Source of the DNA: Lepiota brunneoincarnata
Lineage: Eukaryota > Basidiomycota > Agaricomycetes > Agaricales > Agaricaceae
Direction: 5' to 3'
Assembly (NCBI GenBank): GCA_023014365.1
Contig: JAEBUN010000028.1
Location: 186,001 to 250,000, forward strand
DNA length: 64,000 bases
Part shown: piece after piece, positions 24,555 through 35,736 of the stretch
Layout: every line of letters begins with the position of its first letter
Numbering within the stretch: position 1 is the stretch's first letter
Position numbers and translations under genes: made by a program
The notes under the pieces: generated by a model
What the model was told of the DNA's origin: nothing
Databases searched by the model: none
What the model saw: the letters and a program-made list of their open reading frames with translations, nothing else

Positions 24555-24931
24555 TCACCGACTACGTCCTTCAGTTTTCTCTAAAAGGTCTTTGGCCTTC
24601 ATTGATTTTGCTTGCGAGATATGGTGAGCCTCCACGATCAGGGTGGTTTACCAGCATGATTTGACGATGCGCATCTTTGAGTTTGGTACGTAATGTTGGG
24701 CCATCTCTGGTTCTCGGTTTTGAGCACGCTTTCACTAGCAACTGAACAATGGGAGCTTACTTGAGACCGAGGATTGCGATAGCCTCTTTGCGGTCCATTT
24801 TGGCCTTGAATCCTCCCTTGACCCATTGCTCTGCCGCCCCTTTTCCACCTATGATACCGCGTCGTATGAGTGTTCCGCCCCGCCAACGCAGCTGCAATGG
24901 CGCCAACCCCGATGATGATTGGAGTGGACAT
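24555..24931 (-). CDS. PAM18: mitochondrial import motor J protein PAM18/TIM14
   Basis: Subunit of the presequence translocase-associated motor; its J domain stimulates mitochondrial Hsp70 during import. The N-terminus [19 protein letters not shown] is a single membrane anchor, followed by a Gly-rich stretch ([17 protein letters not shown]), [14 protein letters not shown], then exon 2 with [20 protein letters not shown] (HPD motif) and [19 protein letters not shown]. One intron, 24707-24760. As written the frame fails twice: after AGR (surplus A, + strand TT at 24873-24874) and in the last helix (surplus G, CC at 24596-24597). Ignoring the two bases gives exactly 107 codons with stop. PAM18 is essential in yeast, so sequence error is the likely cause. 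Confidence 0.88.
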
Positions 24932-25115
24932 GGCAGGATGCAATTTGTGATGTGTAGCGTCTCTGGTCACGAAGTCGTCACTGTGTAACACGTGGGGGGA
25001 TCGCAAGCTTCTTTCACGTAAACGCATGTATGCCAAAAATGGAAAGCCATTTGAATACAAAATATCAGGGTCCTGTTCGCCCTCTGGCGCCAAACCCTGA
25101 CAAGACGGCGTAGCA

Positions 25116-27811
25116 ATGGATCACCTACATGGCCTGTCTTCAGTCGTCCAGACCATTCTCCCAGGTCATGTAGATGCCATAACTGCACTGTCTGTCCACG
25201 AGAACGAGCTTTCTCATTCAGTGCTGAAACGTTTTTTGTCTTCGGCAGCCGACGGGAAGCTCGGTTTGGCGCCAACTTATGGTGCCCGGCAAACCCTGAC
25301 CTCGATCGCATTTGCATCCCAGGACCAAGTCCTCATTGTCAGATTTAACACCAAACCTCGCAATAGGCTCCCTCGCCATTCAGAAACGCGAGCTACTCAA
25401 GACCACAGTCCTTTTGAACAAGTCCTTCACCAAGCATGCATTCCATATGGATAAGCTTTGCACTTCATTGTTCTGTGACCTTTCTCTTCATATTTCCGAC
25501 GCCATAGACATACTTTCTGGTTTTCCACAACTCCGACACCTACTCAAAACCAAAGTTTTGGCTCTGGGGGGTGAACCCACTGTCAATGCGAGAAGTGTTG
25601 CCCAGTTATTTCGTGAGGAGGAGTCATCCACTACCAACCCATCAACTGTAGCTGTCCAAGCTTGGGCAGCCTATCAAGCCTCTCGTGTTCAGGCCATAAA
25701 CCCTGTGCGCTCTATCGATACAACCAAGCTCTCCTACCAGGTAGCATTTCCCCATGCTCCTAGCAATGAAAGTTTGCTCACTCATCTCCCAAGGAACTAA
25801 GATTCCTAGCGAAGACCGTTCGAGATGCTGAACAGCTCAAAGCCCTCAAACCTATCGCTGTGAAAAACGAGATTGAAGACAACTACGAATTTCGAAAGAA
25901 GAACCTCGTTGTACAATCATCGCGCTTCAAAACCAGAATCATGGCGTTGGGCTCTAACCAGGTGCGTACATCAGTGGTTTCCGGGAGTTGAATGAACTGA
26001 AACCTCTCAAGACCTTGAGAATTGAGGGGACCAAGAACGGGCACACAACCAAACACTCTGGACGCGTGTCCCACCTCAATGGCCGAACTGTTCAGTTGAA
26101 TATCCGGGGCTCACTTCACGCCCAGAAGTTGGCCGTATATACCATTGGACGCGAAGATCCTACAGCCGCGGAGGCCCTACGTAGCAATATCCTCCTTGGA
26201 GTCGTCCAAGGTGCAAACACACTCCTAAATCTTCCCTTTTTTGAGGGTATCTGGTTTCCCGAGAAGGCCAAACAACCTTCTGGGGTTATATTCTCCAAGC
26301 CTATCTCCATCAACTTCGTTGCTCGACCACTCAACTCTTCACAGAACAAGGCAGTGGAGGCGATCCTCTCAAACAAACCGTCTAAGCGACTGGTCCTCGT
26401 TCAAGGTCCGCCTGGAACCGGTAAAACAACGGTTATTGCTGCCACAGTGGTCAGGTATTATGGCCTCGCCGGACCGTAGTCGAACAGTCTGGTTGATCGC
26501 GCAGTCGAACGTTGCGGTCAAGAATATCGCAGAAAAATTGGCCGACGTAGGCTTTTTTGACTTCAAGCTACTGGTATCGAAGGACTTTCACTTTGACTGG
26601 TCCGCTTTGAACTCCTTTTTACTACACGAGCGGAATGCTGACGAGAAACTCAGGCATGAACATCTATACGAGAAGATTGAGCAGGAACGTCATTCGTTCG
26701 GATGATTTCGTAGACCATGTTGTTGCCGCTCAGCGACTCTTGGGTGGATCCAAAGTGATACTCTGTACTTTGAGTATGCTTTCCCATGGGCGAATCCCTG
26801 TTTTCGCTCGACTGGTCCCACCAACGCTCTTCATCTTTGACGAAGCGAGTCAGATAGAGATTGGGGACTATCTTCCTATGCTTTATCGCTACAGTAATAC
26901 GATGCAGAAGCTCGTTTTTATAGGCGATGATAAGCAACGTAAGAGAACACATTGATTGATTGGGAGACCTGTCACCTTTGCCCCCACAGTTCCCCCTTAC
27001 GGTCAAAGCGACATTAAGAACCTCCAGAGCGTCTTTGAAATTCCCCACCTACGAAATAGGGCCATCTTTCTTAATACTCAATGCCAGTTTTTGCTTTTAT
27101 TTCGATACTGTGGCAACTAACCGTTCGAAACCAGATCGAATGCCTGGGCCCATAGGAAACGTTATCTCCCAGAAGGTTTATAACGGCCGCCTGAAAACAG
27201 TGCACCGGATCAAGGAGAAGGGCTGCTGCCGCTTTGTCGATGTCAACTGTGGTCAAGAGAAATCCCGGGGGCATAGCTGGATTGTGAGTCCTTATAAAGA
27301 TCGAGGGCTCTTGAATTTTGATGTCGGCCGCATAGAACGAAGCACAAGTACGTATCGCTGCCGCACTCGCAACCAAGATGCAGCGTCTGGGATATCGCTA
27401 TCGTATAATCACCCCTTACGATGCACAACGTTCCTTGTTGGAAAATACCCTCAAAGGGGAAGGCCTCGACTGGCAGGACAAGGTCTTCAATGTCGATTCG
27501 TTTCAGGGTGAGTACCCGTTTGGCGCTATGGTACTCCGAAAAAATAATTGTGGCTCCGCGCAGGCAATGAAGAAGATTATATCATCATCTCCCTTGTCCG
27601 CACCAACAAGATTGGGTTCCTTCAGGAATTGCGGCGCGTTAACGTGATGCTGACCCGGTGCAAGAAGGGAATGATGATATGTACAAGCCGGGGGTTCATC
27701 AGGGATGTGGCATCTTCCTCTCTTGTCGCTGCGCTGGCTCGAGCGCTGGGGGATAATGCATGGCTGAATTGGAGGTCCGTTATACAGCCAGACTTTCGGC
27801 CTTTTGCCTAG
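25116..27811 (+). CDS. UPF1-like SF1 helicase, copy 1
   Basis: Superfamily 1 helicase with the UPF1/SEN1-type core. The N-terminal part (to about 25950) contains LTSIAFASQDQVLIVRF and a region with AVQAWAAYQASRV; I do not recognise it as a named domain. The core follows: Walker A GPPGTGKTTVIAA, LIAQSNVAVKNIAEKL, motif II IFDEASQIEIGD, FIGDDKQLPPYGQ, RYRIITPYDAQRSLL, VDSFQGNEEDYIIISLVR and VNVMLTRCKKGM. It lacks the Upf1 CH zinc domain, so it is not Upf1 itself. Introns include a GC-AG one at 27083-27134. Frame changes of one base are needed near 25335, 26452 and 26690. A second helicase with the same core starts 143 bp downstream on the same strand, so this is a tandem pair. Role in RNA or DNA metabolism is not decidable here. 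Confidence 0.75.
27083..27134 (+). other. GC-AG intron at a conserved site
   Basis: The exon ends LNTQ plus one base; donor gccagt, acceptor ccag|ATCGAATG. The tandem copy has an intron at the identical codon position with a normal GT donor (near 29986), which supports this call. Confidence 0.65.
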
Positions 27812-27953
27812 TATAGTAGTAGATTCCTGAGTAGGCAATCCATCTTAGCTTCTTTGTATACCAATCAATTGCGCTCGATCCCGGCCTCGAGGCCTCCAGT
27901 ATCGATGGCATCTTCTGTAGGTTGTCTTGAACCATCATCTTCACGCTTTCACG

Positions 27954-30722
27954 ATGACCAGTTTGAAGACTATCACTCTGTCACAGGTCCTTGTCGACAC
28001 CGGCAAAGACGACTCCTGTAAAATTGCCACCATACCCTTCAGCTCGCTCAAGGAAGAACATCTCGTTGCGTTTGATGATGCCTTACCTCTTGGTCTGAGC
28101 ACGGCGTATTGGGAGGAATCCGCAAAACTTGCCCTGCTTGTCGTCGTTGGAAAGAAGCGGGGTGTCGCAGTCGAGTTCCCCAGACCAGCTCAAAGGAGAG
28201 GTGCAGACGTCCCGACCGTCATCGATGCTGAGAGCGAAGGATACCAGGCCCTCCAAAACCTCCTCGCCCGTAGCGCAGGGGAATTCTATGCTTTCGACAT
28301 GGCGCCGCTTTCTATGACGCTCTATCTTGAACAGGGGCTTCGCCTCACTAATGCAATCGACATTCAATCCCCATTCGAGTCCGACACGGTCAGTCGTTAT
28401 AGTATCGTCGAGGTCCTCAAGGCCGCACTCGGCACCGAGGTGAAGATCTACGAAAAGAACCTGGCCGACGCTTTTGATAATATCACGCATAACCCGGAGA
28501 CACGCACTGCCGTATTGGATCCTGCTCAGCGGGCTTGGCTGGCTTGGTACCTTGCCACGGACAATAGCGCTCTCATGACGTATAATGATGTACGCAGGAT
28601 TGATACGTGGGGGATGGACGAAGCTGTGAGCGAACGCCGTCCATGCATATGGGGTATCTGAAACTCAACCATGTTTTTCAGCTACTTGATGTAATCGCAA
28701 AAGTCACTGTTGACTCGCAGCGTCTCGAACACAAGAGACCTAATCAGACCAACCGTGATTTTCAGTACGGGAGCCACAACCCCGACACCGACAAGCATAG
28801 GCTCACGTCTTCGGCATTCAAAAACCGGTTCCGTGGAACGGAGGTGAGTTCTTAACCGTGCGATGCGTCGTGATATGTGAACACTATTGGTAGAACGTAC
28901 GTGTGGTGGTCGAGGACCCTTCTGGAAGCTTCGCCATGAGAGGTCGAGTCAATGCATCAGGGAAATTAGCCCTTTTCGCTGCAGGGGGAGGAGGTATTGG
29001 TGACCGCGTTATCACATCTGTTGTCGGCCTCGGTCGAGATCCACCTACCTCCGCAGAGAAGGCCCGTGACCGTAGTCTCCTTCGACTCCTCCAAGGCCTC
29101 GAGTCTCCAGAGAATCCTTGGATCCGAAACATTTGGTTCAACAAGGATACTGGTTCCATTAAGTGGCCAAGCCCTTGGTTTACAGACATTCCCAAGCTTC
29201 CCCGTCTATCACCACCCGCCTTAGCTAGTCTATCCCAAGCTGCCGCCAGACTTAATGCATCACAACAAATTGTGGTCAATACAATGCTGTCACCAAAGCC
29301 CGAGCACACAATTACGATTATCCAGGGTCCTCCGGGCACAGGCAAAACTAGTGTTATTGCTTTCTTTGTCCAGATGGCAATTGCTCTTGGAAAACAGGGC
29401 ATATGGCTTGTTGCACAATCCAACGTTGCAGTGAAAAACATTGCGGAGAAACTTAGGGATGTGGGATTCAATGATTACAAACTCTTGGTCTCGGATGATT
29501 TTAAAAGAGGCTGGTAAGTCAAAGTTCTTATGTGGCAAGTATATTGTGTATTTACCAGGAACTTAGGCATGATCACCTTTATACTGAAATAGCTATGAAT
29601 GTTATTCAGTCTACTGAATTCAGGACCTGTGGGACTAGAATTCAAGGGTGTAAAGTTATGCTTTGTACACTCAGCATGCTTTCCAATCCCAAGATTCGCA
29701 CAATCTTTGAACCAGTTGTTCCTCTAACAACCCTTGTGGTAGATGAAGCCAGCCAGATTAATATTGGTGACTATATTGCTGTCTTCTACAAGTATCCTTC
29801 TTTAAGGAAAGCTTGCTTCATTGGTGATGACAAACAATGTAGGTTTATCTGTTCTTATTTTTGTAGTTTTACTTATGAATTTTTAGTGCCACCTTTTGGT
29901 CAGGAAGATACCCCTGACAAGGGTTTGCCTAGTATTTTTGAGGTCCAACATCTGAGAAACTCAGCACTTTTTTTGAACACACAATGTTTGTCTTGTTCTT
30001 TATTTTTTTTACTATTTTCTTACTTACTTTTTGTAGATCGTATGCCTCCACAAACTGGTGATTTGATCTCTGAAGCTGTTTATGATAGCTTGTTGAGATC
30101 TAATCCTAACCATGTTATTTCCAATAACATTTGGGCTTGCCACTTTGTTGATGTTCCTGGTACAGAGAAGAAAAAGGATGACTCTCTCTTGGTGAGGTTT
30201 ATTGATTTTAAGTACATATATAACTAATTTTTGGTTCTAGAATGAAGCAGAAAGTGATGTGGTAATCCAGATTGCTACAATTCTTTGGAACAAGAAGTAC
30301 CAATACAAGATTATATCTCCCTATGATGCTCAAAGAACAGCTATTGAGAACAAAATGAAGTACAAAGGAATGGAATGGGGAAACACCTGTTTCAATGTTG
30401 ATTCTTTCCAAGGTTAGCACTTGATTTAATTTTTTGAGCTTGTAACTGATATATACTTTTAGGCAATGAGGAAGATTATATCATTGTCTCTTTGGTTCGC
30501 TCTAGGGAATTAGGCTTTCTCAAGAACTTACGCCGCACCAATGTAATGCTTACTCGCTTTAAGAGAGGCATGTTCATTGTCAGCAGCAAAAAGTTCCTGG
30601 ATGGCCCAGGAAAGGATTGTTTGGTAGGAGCTATTGCACAGAAAGTTGGAAATGGAGCTTGGTTGAGCCAGGAGGACATTGAGAAAGAGAGGTTCTTTGG
30701 ACACAAGAAAATCTTGGTTTGA
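27954..30722 (+). CDS. UPF1-like SF1 helicase, copy 2
   Basis: Second of two tandem helicases. It starts MTSLKTITLSQVLVDTG at 27954, the best ATG in a frame open further upstream. An approximately 400-residue N-terminal region (with EFYAFDMAPLSMTLYLEQG and ALGTEVKIYEKNLADAF) is not a domain I can name. The core is complete: QGPPGTGKTSVIAFF, LVAQSNVAVKNIAEKL, VVDEASQINIGDYI, FIGDDKQLPPFGQ, YKIISPYDAQRTAI, VDSFQGNEEDYIIVSLVR and TNVMLTRFKRGMF; it ends GHKKILV. All exons join in frame without correction. The first half has GC-rich codons like the neighbours, whereas from about 29300 onward both exons and introns are AT-rich, so the gene looks composite. It converges on the carnitine acetyltransferase gene. 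Confidence 0.8.
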
Positions 30723-30999
30723 CCAAGTAGTGCCAAACTTTGATTGTTGTTTGTGGTCAGGTATTTCTTTAACAAATTTGTAGTGGAAATTGTATTCTAA
30801 TGGTGTTGGGGCAAGAAACTCTTGGATATTGTCCAGGAATTCTTGAGTTTACACCATGGGAGTACAATTTCTGCAAAGTTCTGTAATCAATCATGCTCTT
30901 ATCAGAATATAATAAAGAGCTTTTTTTTTTAATGTAGGATATAAATTCCAAGTATAAGCATTAAGTAATCTCTCTCATAAGTCTAAATAATATAGACTA

Positions 31000-33370
31000 C
31001 TATAGATGGCTTCTGGCAGGGGTAGACTCAGTGACTGCTAGCCTAGTGAGGCAAATGCCTCTCATATCTTTCAGTGCTGTATCCACAGCATTCTTAAAGA
31101 CATAAGTTGATGTCAATGGGCTTGAGAACTTGGATTCAATCCCAAACTTAACCATTTCTGGTGCAGCAAGATCTAGAGCAGAAAAAATATCAGAACAAGA
31201 TATGAAGAATATAACATAAACATACAATTGATCCCATATCCATCATTGTAAGCTGCACCAAACCCAGTTCCCTTAAACCAGTGACCTGCACTCAAGTTAC
31301 TTGTGCTGAGTTTCCATTCTTGGCTCTTTGAGAATAATTGATCAATAAAGAGGGCTGGTAAAGGCTCTGTAGATTTGAGAAGGAGGCGCAGTCCAAGAAG
31401 GTGACGGTCAATTCCTCGACCAGTCGCGGCTTCTCTGGTAAGGCGTGTGTGTGTCTGAATGGCTTTTAAAAGAAGTGTGTGACGTGTTTGCAACTATAGC
31501 AATGTACAATGAGCTGGGTGCATTCAAGAAAATACAAGTACGTGCATACATCAGCATGTGGATTAACCATGGCGAGTACCCATGCGCGGCTTTCGTTTGT
31601 GTAGCTTCGCAAAGTTTCAGTTCGCCCTCGGTCGAACATGCGCGTCAATACGGTTTCGTATGTTGCCGTGAACTCCCCGCGGGTTCTGTACCAAGCTAAT
31701 TGCAGCGACATCTGAATATATGCGTCGGGCGACAGTTTAGCTAGCGGATTGAGTAAAGCTTAACTACTTTGGTTGAAAGGCATACCGATGTTCTTGATCC
31801 AATCTGTCCCATAGTCTTGGAACCAGAATACACTATCATCAGAGTCCTCTATAAGTGCCAAAGAACGGGCTTCGGCCTCGCGACACTCTTGCCACAACTT
31901 CGCGTCCGCCACCCAAGCGAGCCTTACAAATTCATCCTCATCACCCACCACATCCGACACGGCTTTGCTATCGGGCACAACAAAAGCCTCTTCCTCGACA
32001 CCTGAAACGATGCCATATTCAGCTACGATACTCGGGACCAGGGCATCACAAGTGGAGTGTTCCCCGGTAGCACCCGCTCGGGCCAGTGGATCCACAAGGA
32101 CTGTGTATGGTTTGTCAAAGAAACGGTTGGCCAAGTTCAAGTGAGTGGCACGTGTCGAATACAGGTGCGCATCGAGAAGGTTTTGCGTGGGAGAACGCGG
32201 GTGTTGTCGTTGGGCGGATAGAGGGAGCGTGTATGCAATATGGTCGAGGCTGAGGGCCATAACGCTGCTCAATAAAGCCTCGTGCGAGGATCTGTTAATC
32301 GAGGAAAGGGAGAGGAGGTGTTGCAGGTTCTGTAAGAGCCTTGGATAAATTTACGGAAATAGGGTGAGAATGAAAAGGTACCTGAGCCCATTGGTCCCGG
32401 TCGTCAGCGCTGAGGACCCCAACGGGAAAAGCTCTCTCCCCCGCTTTGAGTCTCGCATCGACGTCTGCAACCACATTGCACAACCGGCGATAAATGATCC
32501 TTGGAAGTACCAATTCACCCATAGGCGAATACACAGGTATCGTATAACAAAAATTATGGAACATGACCAGTAAAGAGCGAGCAGGGAGTGAGTGGGGCTT
32601 AGAGGGTACCGTTGACAGGGTATCACAATGAGGTTGAGGTATACGAGCAGTATTAAACATCTTGGAGGTACTTGTGCGCAACCAGATCCCGGTCCGTGTA
32701 GTTTCTGGGTGAAGTTCCCGCCTAAAATGTGCGTGCCGTCGGACAAACGATAGAAATCAAGGAACAGGTAGACGTACGTATCTAACCGATCCTTGAATTC
32801 GAGCATGCGATGAACCAGCCATGAAGCACGCCGCAACTGCCAGATGGTTGCTCCGGCCATCCCATCCTCGGGGTGAACCACGCTCCGGGCACTCTCTGGA
32901 ATGCGATCATCATCGTAGAATGCCAACCACCAGTTGGAGTTAATGAGCAATGGAGCCCGCCATTCAAGGTAGGCTTTCTTAGTCCAGAAATTATCATCGA
33001 GCCAATTGTTCGGCGAGGCTTTGTCCAGCTCTGGCATGGTCTTCAGTATGATCCACTACATGTGTACTAAAGAGTTGTGCCCCTGGAGCGAACCTATCAG
33101 TCTGTCCTGCAGCGCAGCGCCAATTCCAGTATAAAATTCGTCTGTCCATTTCTTCCGAAGTTGATATGCGGTGGAAAGGGCCTGGTTGCACCCCTCAGCG
33201 TCATGCAGGAATGGTTCTATTGACTCAAGGTACTTGTCCAGAGTCTTGCGGAGATCAGGTACGGGTAGACGCGGGAGACGCGGGACAGTAGTCGCCGTCA
33301 AGGATGACAACGGCCTTTTGTGCATGGCGTTGAGAGGCCACAAACGTGGTGCCTGTCTGGGGATAAGCAT
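31000..33370 (-). CDS. CAT2: carnitine O-acetyltransferase, probably mitochondrial and peroxisomal
   Basis: Transfers acetyl groups between CoA and carnitine to move acetyl units between organelles. The N-terminus MLIPRQAPRLWPL is basic, with Arg and Ser through the first 40 residues, like a mitochondrial presequence. Then come WLDDNFWTKKAYLEWR, LINSNWWLAFYDD, MFNTARIPQPHCD, the catalytic His in the GEHSTCDA block, STSNLSAGHWFKGTGFG (substrate-binding STS) and NYLAAPEMVKFGIESKF. The C-terminus is STPARSHL, a tripeptide close to the PTS1 consensus. Exons join in frame without correction (for example, an intron follows YGIN and the next exon begins YLAAPEM). The last two exons lie in the AT-rich segment. 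Divergent from RMI1 across 110 bp. Confidence 0.9.
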
Positions 33371-33443
33371 TGGAAGGACCGGGTTGACGGAGAAAAAAGA
33401 TGCATGACATGAAGGTCATGTGATACCATCTAATCTAATCGCG

Positions 33444-33459
33444 ACGCGTTTCGACGCGT
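33444..33459. promoter_or_regulatory. paired MluI cell-cycle boxes (ACGCGT)
   Basis: Two perfect ACGCGT hexamers at 33444-33449 and 33454-33459, starts exactly 10 bp apart, in the 110 bp between the divergent carnitine acetyltransferase and RMI1 starts. In yeasts such sites bind MBF and drive G1/S transcription of DNA-synthesis and repair genes. They lie 22 bp before the RMI1 ATG. Function here is inferred from the motif and the neighbouring gene. Confidence 0.6.
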
Positions 33460-33480
33460 CTCTTGCGACTGACACAACCA

Positions 33481-35533
33481 ATGACCCAACCTTCACCCCA
33501 AATTACACAATGGCTCGAGAGGCGTTATCCACGCCCAAAAGTGGATCTGGTGCCTTCTTCTCGATACTCTGTAGTTGCAGTAACTGATTAGTGCTTTTTA
33601 AACTAGGAATGGCTACAAGGCTGTTGCGAGTGGCTCGCCTCCCAACCAGGCGCAGACCCCACATCCCAGAAATTCCTCGAGGATATCGAAGCACAACTTC
33701 TTCAGTCTGACCTCAGGGACTCTATGCTCCAGGGAACGGGCCTTCCCATTCACATAACCCGGTCCGATAACGAAGAAGCCAACACCCGGCTGACTGGTTT
33801 CCCTGTCCTGGTCGAGATTGCTGCCATTACCGAAATTGCTTCCAGTGCTTATCAGCTGGAACAAATACGCAGTGTGCGGGAAGAGCGTGTGCGTGCAGGC
33901 CAGTTTGACGATGACAATGACGAAAGGGAAGGCGATCTCGAGGTCGAGGGTGAAGGTCCTATGCCAAAGTATCCGAGGGGGATGCTGAGGTTCGAGCTGT
34001 CCGATGGCACGACAACGTTGAACGCTATTGAGTATAGACCAATACCAGAGCTGGCCTTGGGGAAAACACCACTCGGATACAAAGTAATAATTTGATCACT
34101 CTGCCGCTGGACAACCACTCAAAACATCTCAACTCCAGATCTTACTCAGGAATCCAATGATGCGACATGGGATCGCGTTCCTTGAACCGAACACGGTCGT
34201 TCTCAAAGGCTACCAAACTGTAGATCGAGAAGTTTTGCAGTGCTACGATTTTGCACGTGGATTACGCGTCCGTATGGGGTAAGCACCCATTGCGCATACT
34301 CAACCAGGCTTGCAAGCTTAAACCATCATCACCTTATAAGACTCCCCACAGATCCTCCAAACGAAAACCCCGGCCCAGCCCAACCTGCTCCCACAGCTGT
34401 TCGCTCTCCTCTTCGCGAAATTTCTCCACCTCCAGAACCGGCGCTTCATCCAACTTACAACGATGATGCTGCCCTGGAGCCACGCAGGCGCAAGCTTCCA
34501 GCAACTAATACAACATTACACACGCCAGGCTCCACCGCAACCTCCGCCACCCTTGTTCCCTCCCGTGGCACCAATACGTCTTCCTACTTCTCTCCCTTCT
34601 CATCCTACTTCCTGTTCCAGCCACCAATCTGGGGTAAATGACCTGAACTTGGGCCTTACACCAGCCCAAGCCTCCCGGGCACCGTCGAGAGACGCCGATG
34701 ACGATGATAGTGAAGACCTGTTCAATCATTTTGACAACATTGGTTTCTTTGACGGAACCGGCGATAAAACTATCGTCGATGAAAACACCCCTCCAGCTCA
34801 AGAGAACAACACCAAGCTGGTACCGCCCACTTCAAGCGACATCCCTTCTTCCTCCACCCTCTCCGGGTCCTCTTCGGGTGCTTCAGCGACAGCAAGCACA
34901 GATCCTAAGACTGGGTGTTCGCTCGCTCAGGAAGACTCCATTGAGATAGTCTCTTTCACTCCCTCACGAGCCGTCAGCCAGAGCCAGCAGAAAGAAAAAG
35001 GAAAGGGAAAAGAAAGAACATCCTCTGTTCCCCCCGCTCGTACACCCATTGCATCGGCATCGGTAGGACTGGAACGCGATCTTCCCTGCGGACTTACAGA
35101 AGTTATAAAAAATAGTACTCAGGGTGGCACTAGGTCTTCCCTGCCGCGAGCCAGTTCCTCGATAAGACCTGGAGGCAGGCAGCCCGCAAGAAGTAAGGGA
35201 AAGAATGGGAGGCAAATCGCGCCGCTCCCTCGCCACTCCCTCGCCCCGCAGACACAACCAAAACCTCCGCCGCCCGCTGACGTGGACATTATCCACATTC
35301 TCTCGTCTTCTTCGTCTTCCTCCCCCCATGAAAGTGACGTAGACTTCGAATTTGAGGACACTGAAGACATCGAAGAGGAAGAAGACAAGGAGAATATGCC
35401 TGTTATGACTCGGCATGTTCGTCAAAAGGTTACCAATAGGGAGGGTAGTAGTGACGGCGGTCTCTTTGCTGGGGGGGCTAAGAGACCATTCATTGCGGAC
35501 GATGTTATTGATTTGTCCGACGAAGATTGGTAA
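33481..35533 (+). CDS. RMI1: RecQ-mediated genome instability protein RMI1
   Basis: Subunit of the RecQ helicase-topoisomerase III complex that dissolves recombination intermediates. Exon 1 (33481-33549) encodes MTQPSPQITQWLERRYPRPK; exon 2 (33607-34083) continues EWLQGCCEWLAS and MLRFELSDGTTTLNAIEY, ending LALGKTPLGYK; exon 3 (34138 on) gives MMRHGIAFLEPNTVVLKGY. These are the N-terminal three-helix part and OB-fold of RMI1. The rest is a Ser/Pro/acidic region with FEDTEDIEEEEDKENMP, ending DDVIDLSDEDW. Two single surplus bases are suspected: in the G4 run at the exon 3 end near 34277, and between 34380 and 34640 where the Pro-rich frame shifts. The conserved first 200 residues are secure; the tail assembly is less so. 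Confidence 0.82.
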
Positions 35534-35736
35534 TGGGGGAGATGTTAAGTGACTTATACCAGATGCCAACTTGTTCGCATTCAAATCTGGGAACAGTACG
35601 AGGAAATAAAGTGGATGTACGCTCCAATAATCGAGCATAACTTTCTTTGTTCCACCGTTTATACGTTCACAAACTATGGACCATAGTCTGCCCCTAGGTA
35701 TTTGCATGCCAATTACGTTCGCTAGGTCATCAGTAT

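Noticed and set aside
2783..24931. programmed +1 frameshifting as a general mechanism for the many breaks
   Set aside because: The break sites share no common slippery sequence or stop codon apart from two, and homopolymer insertion explains nearly all.
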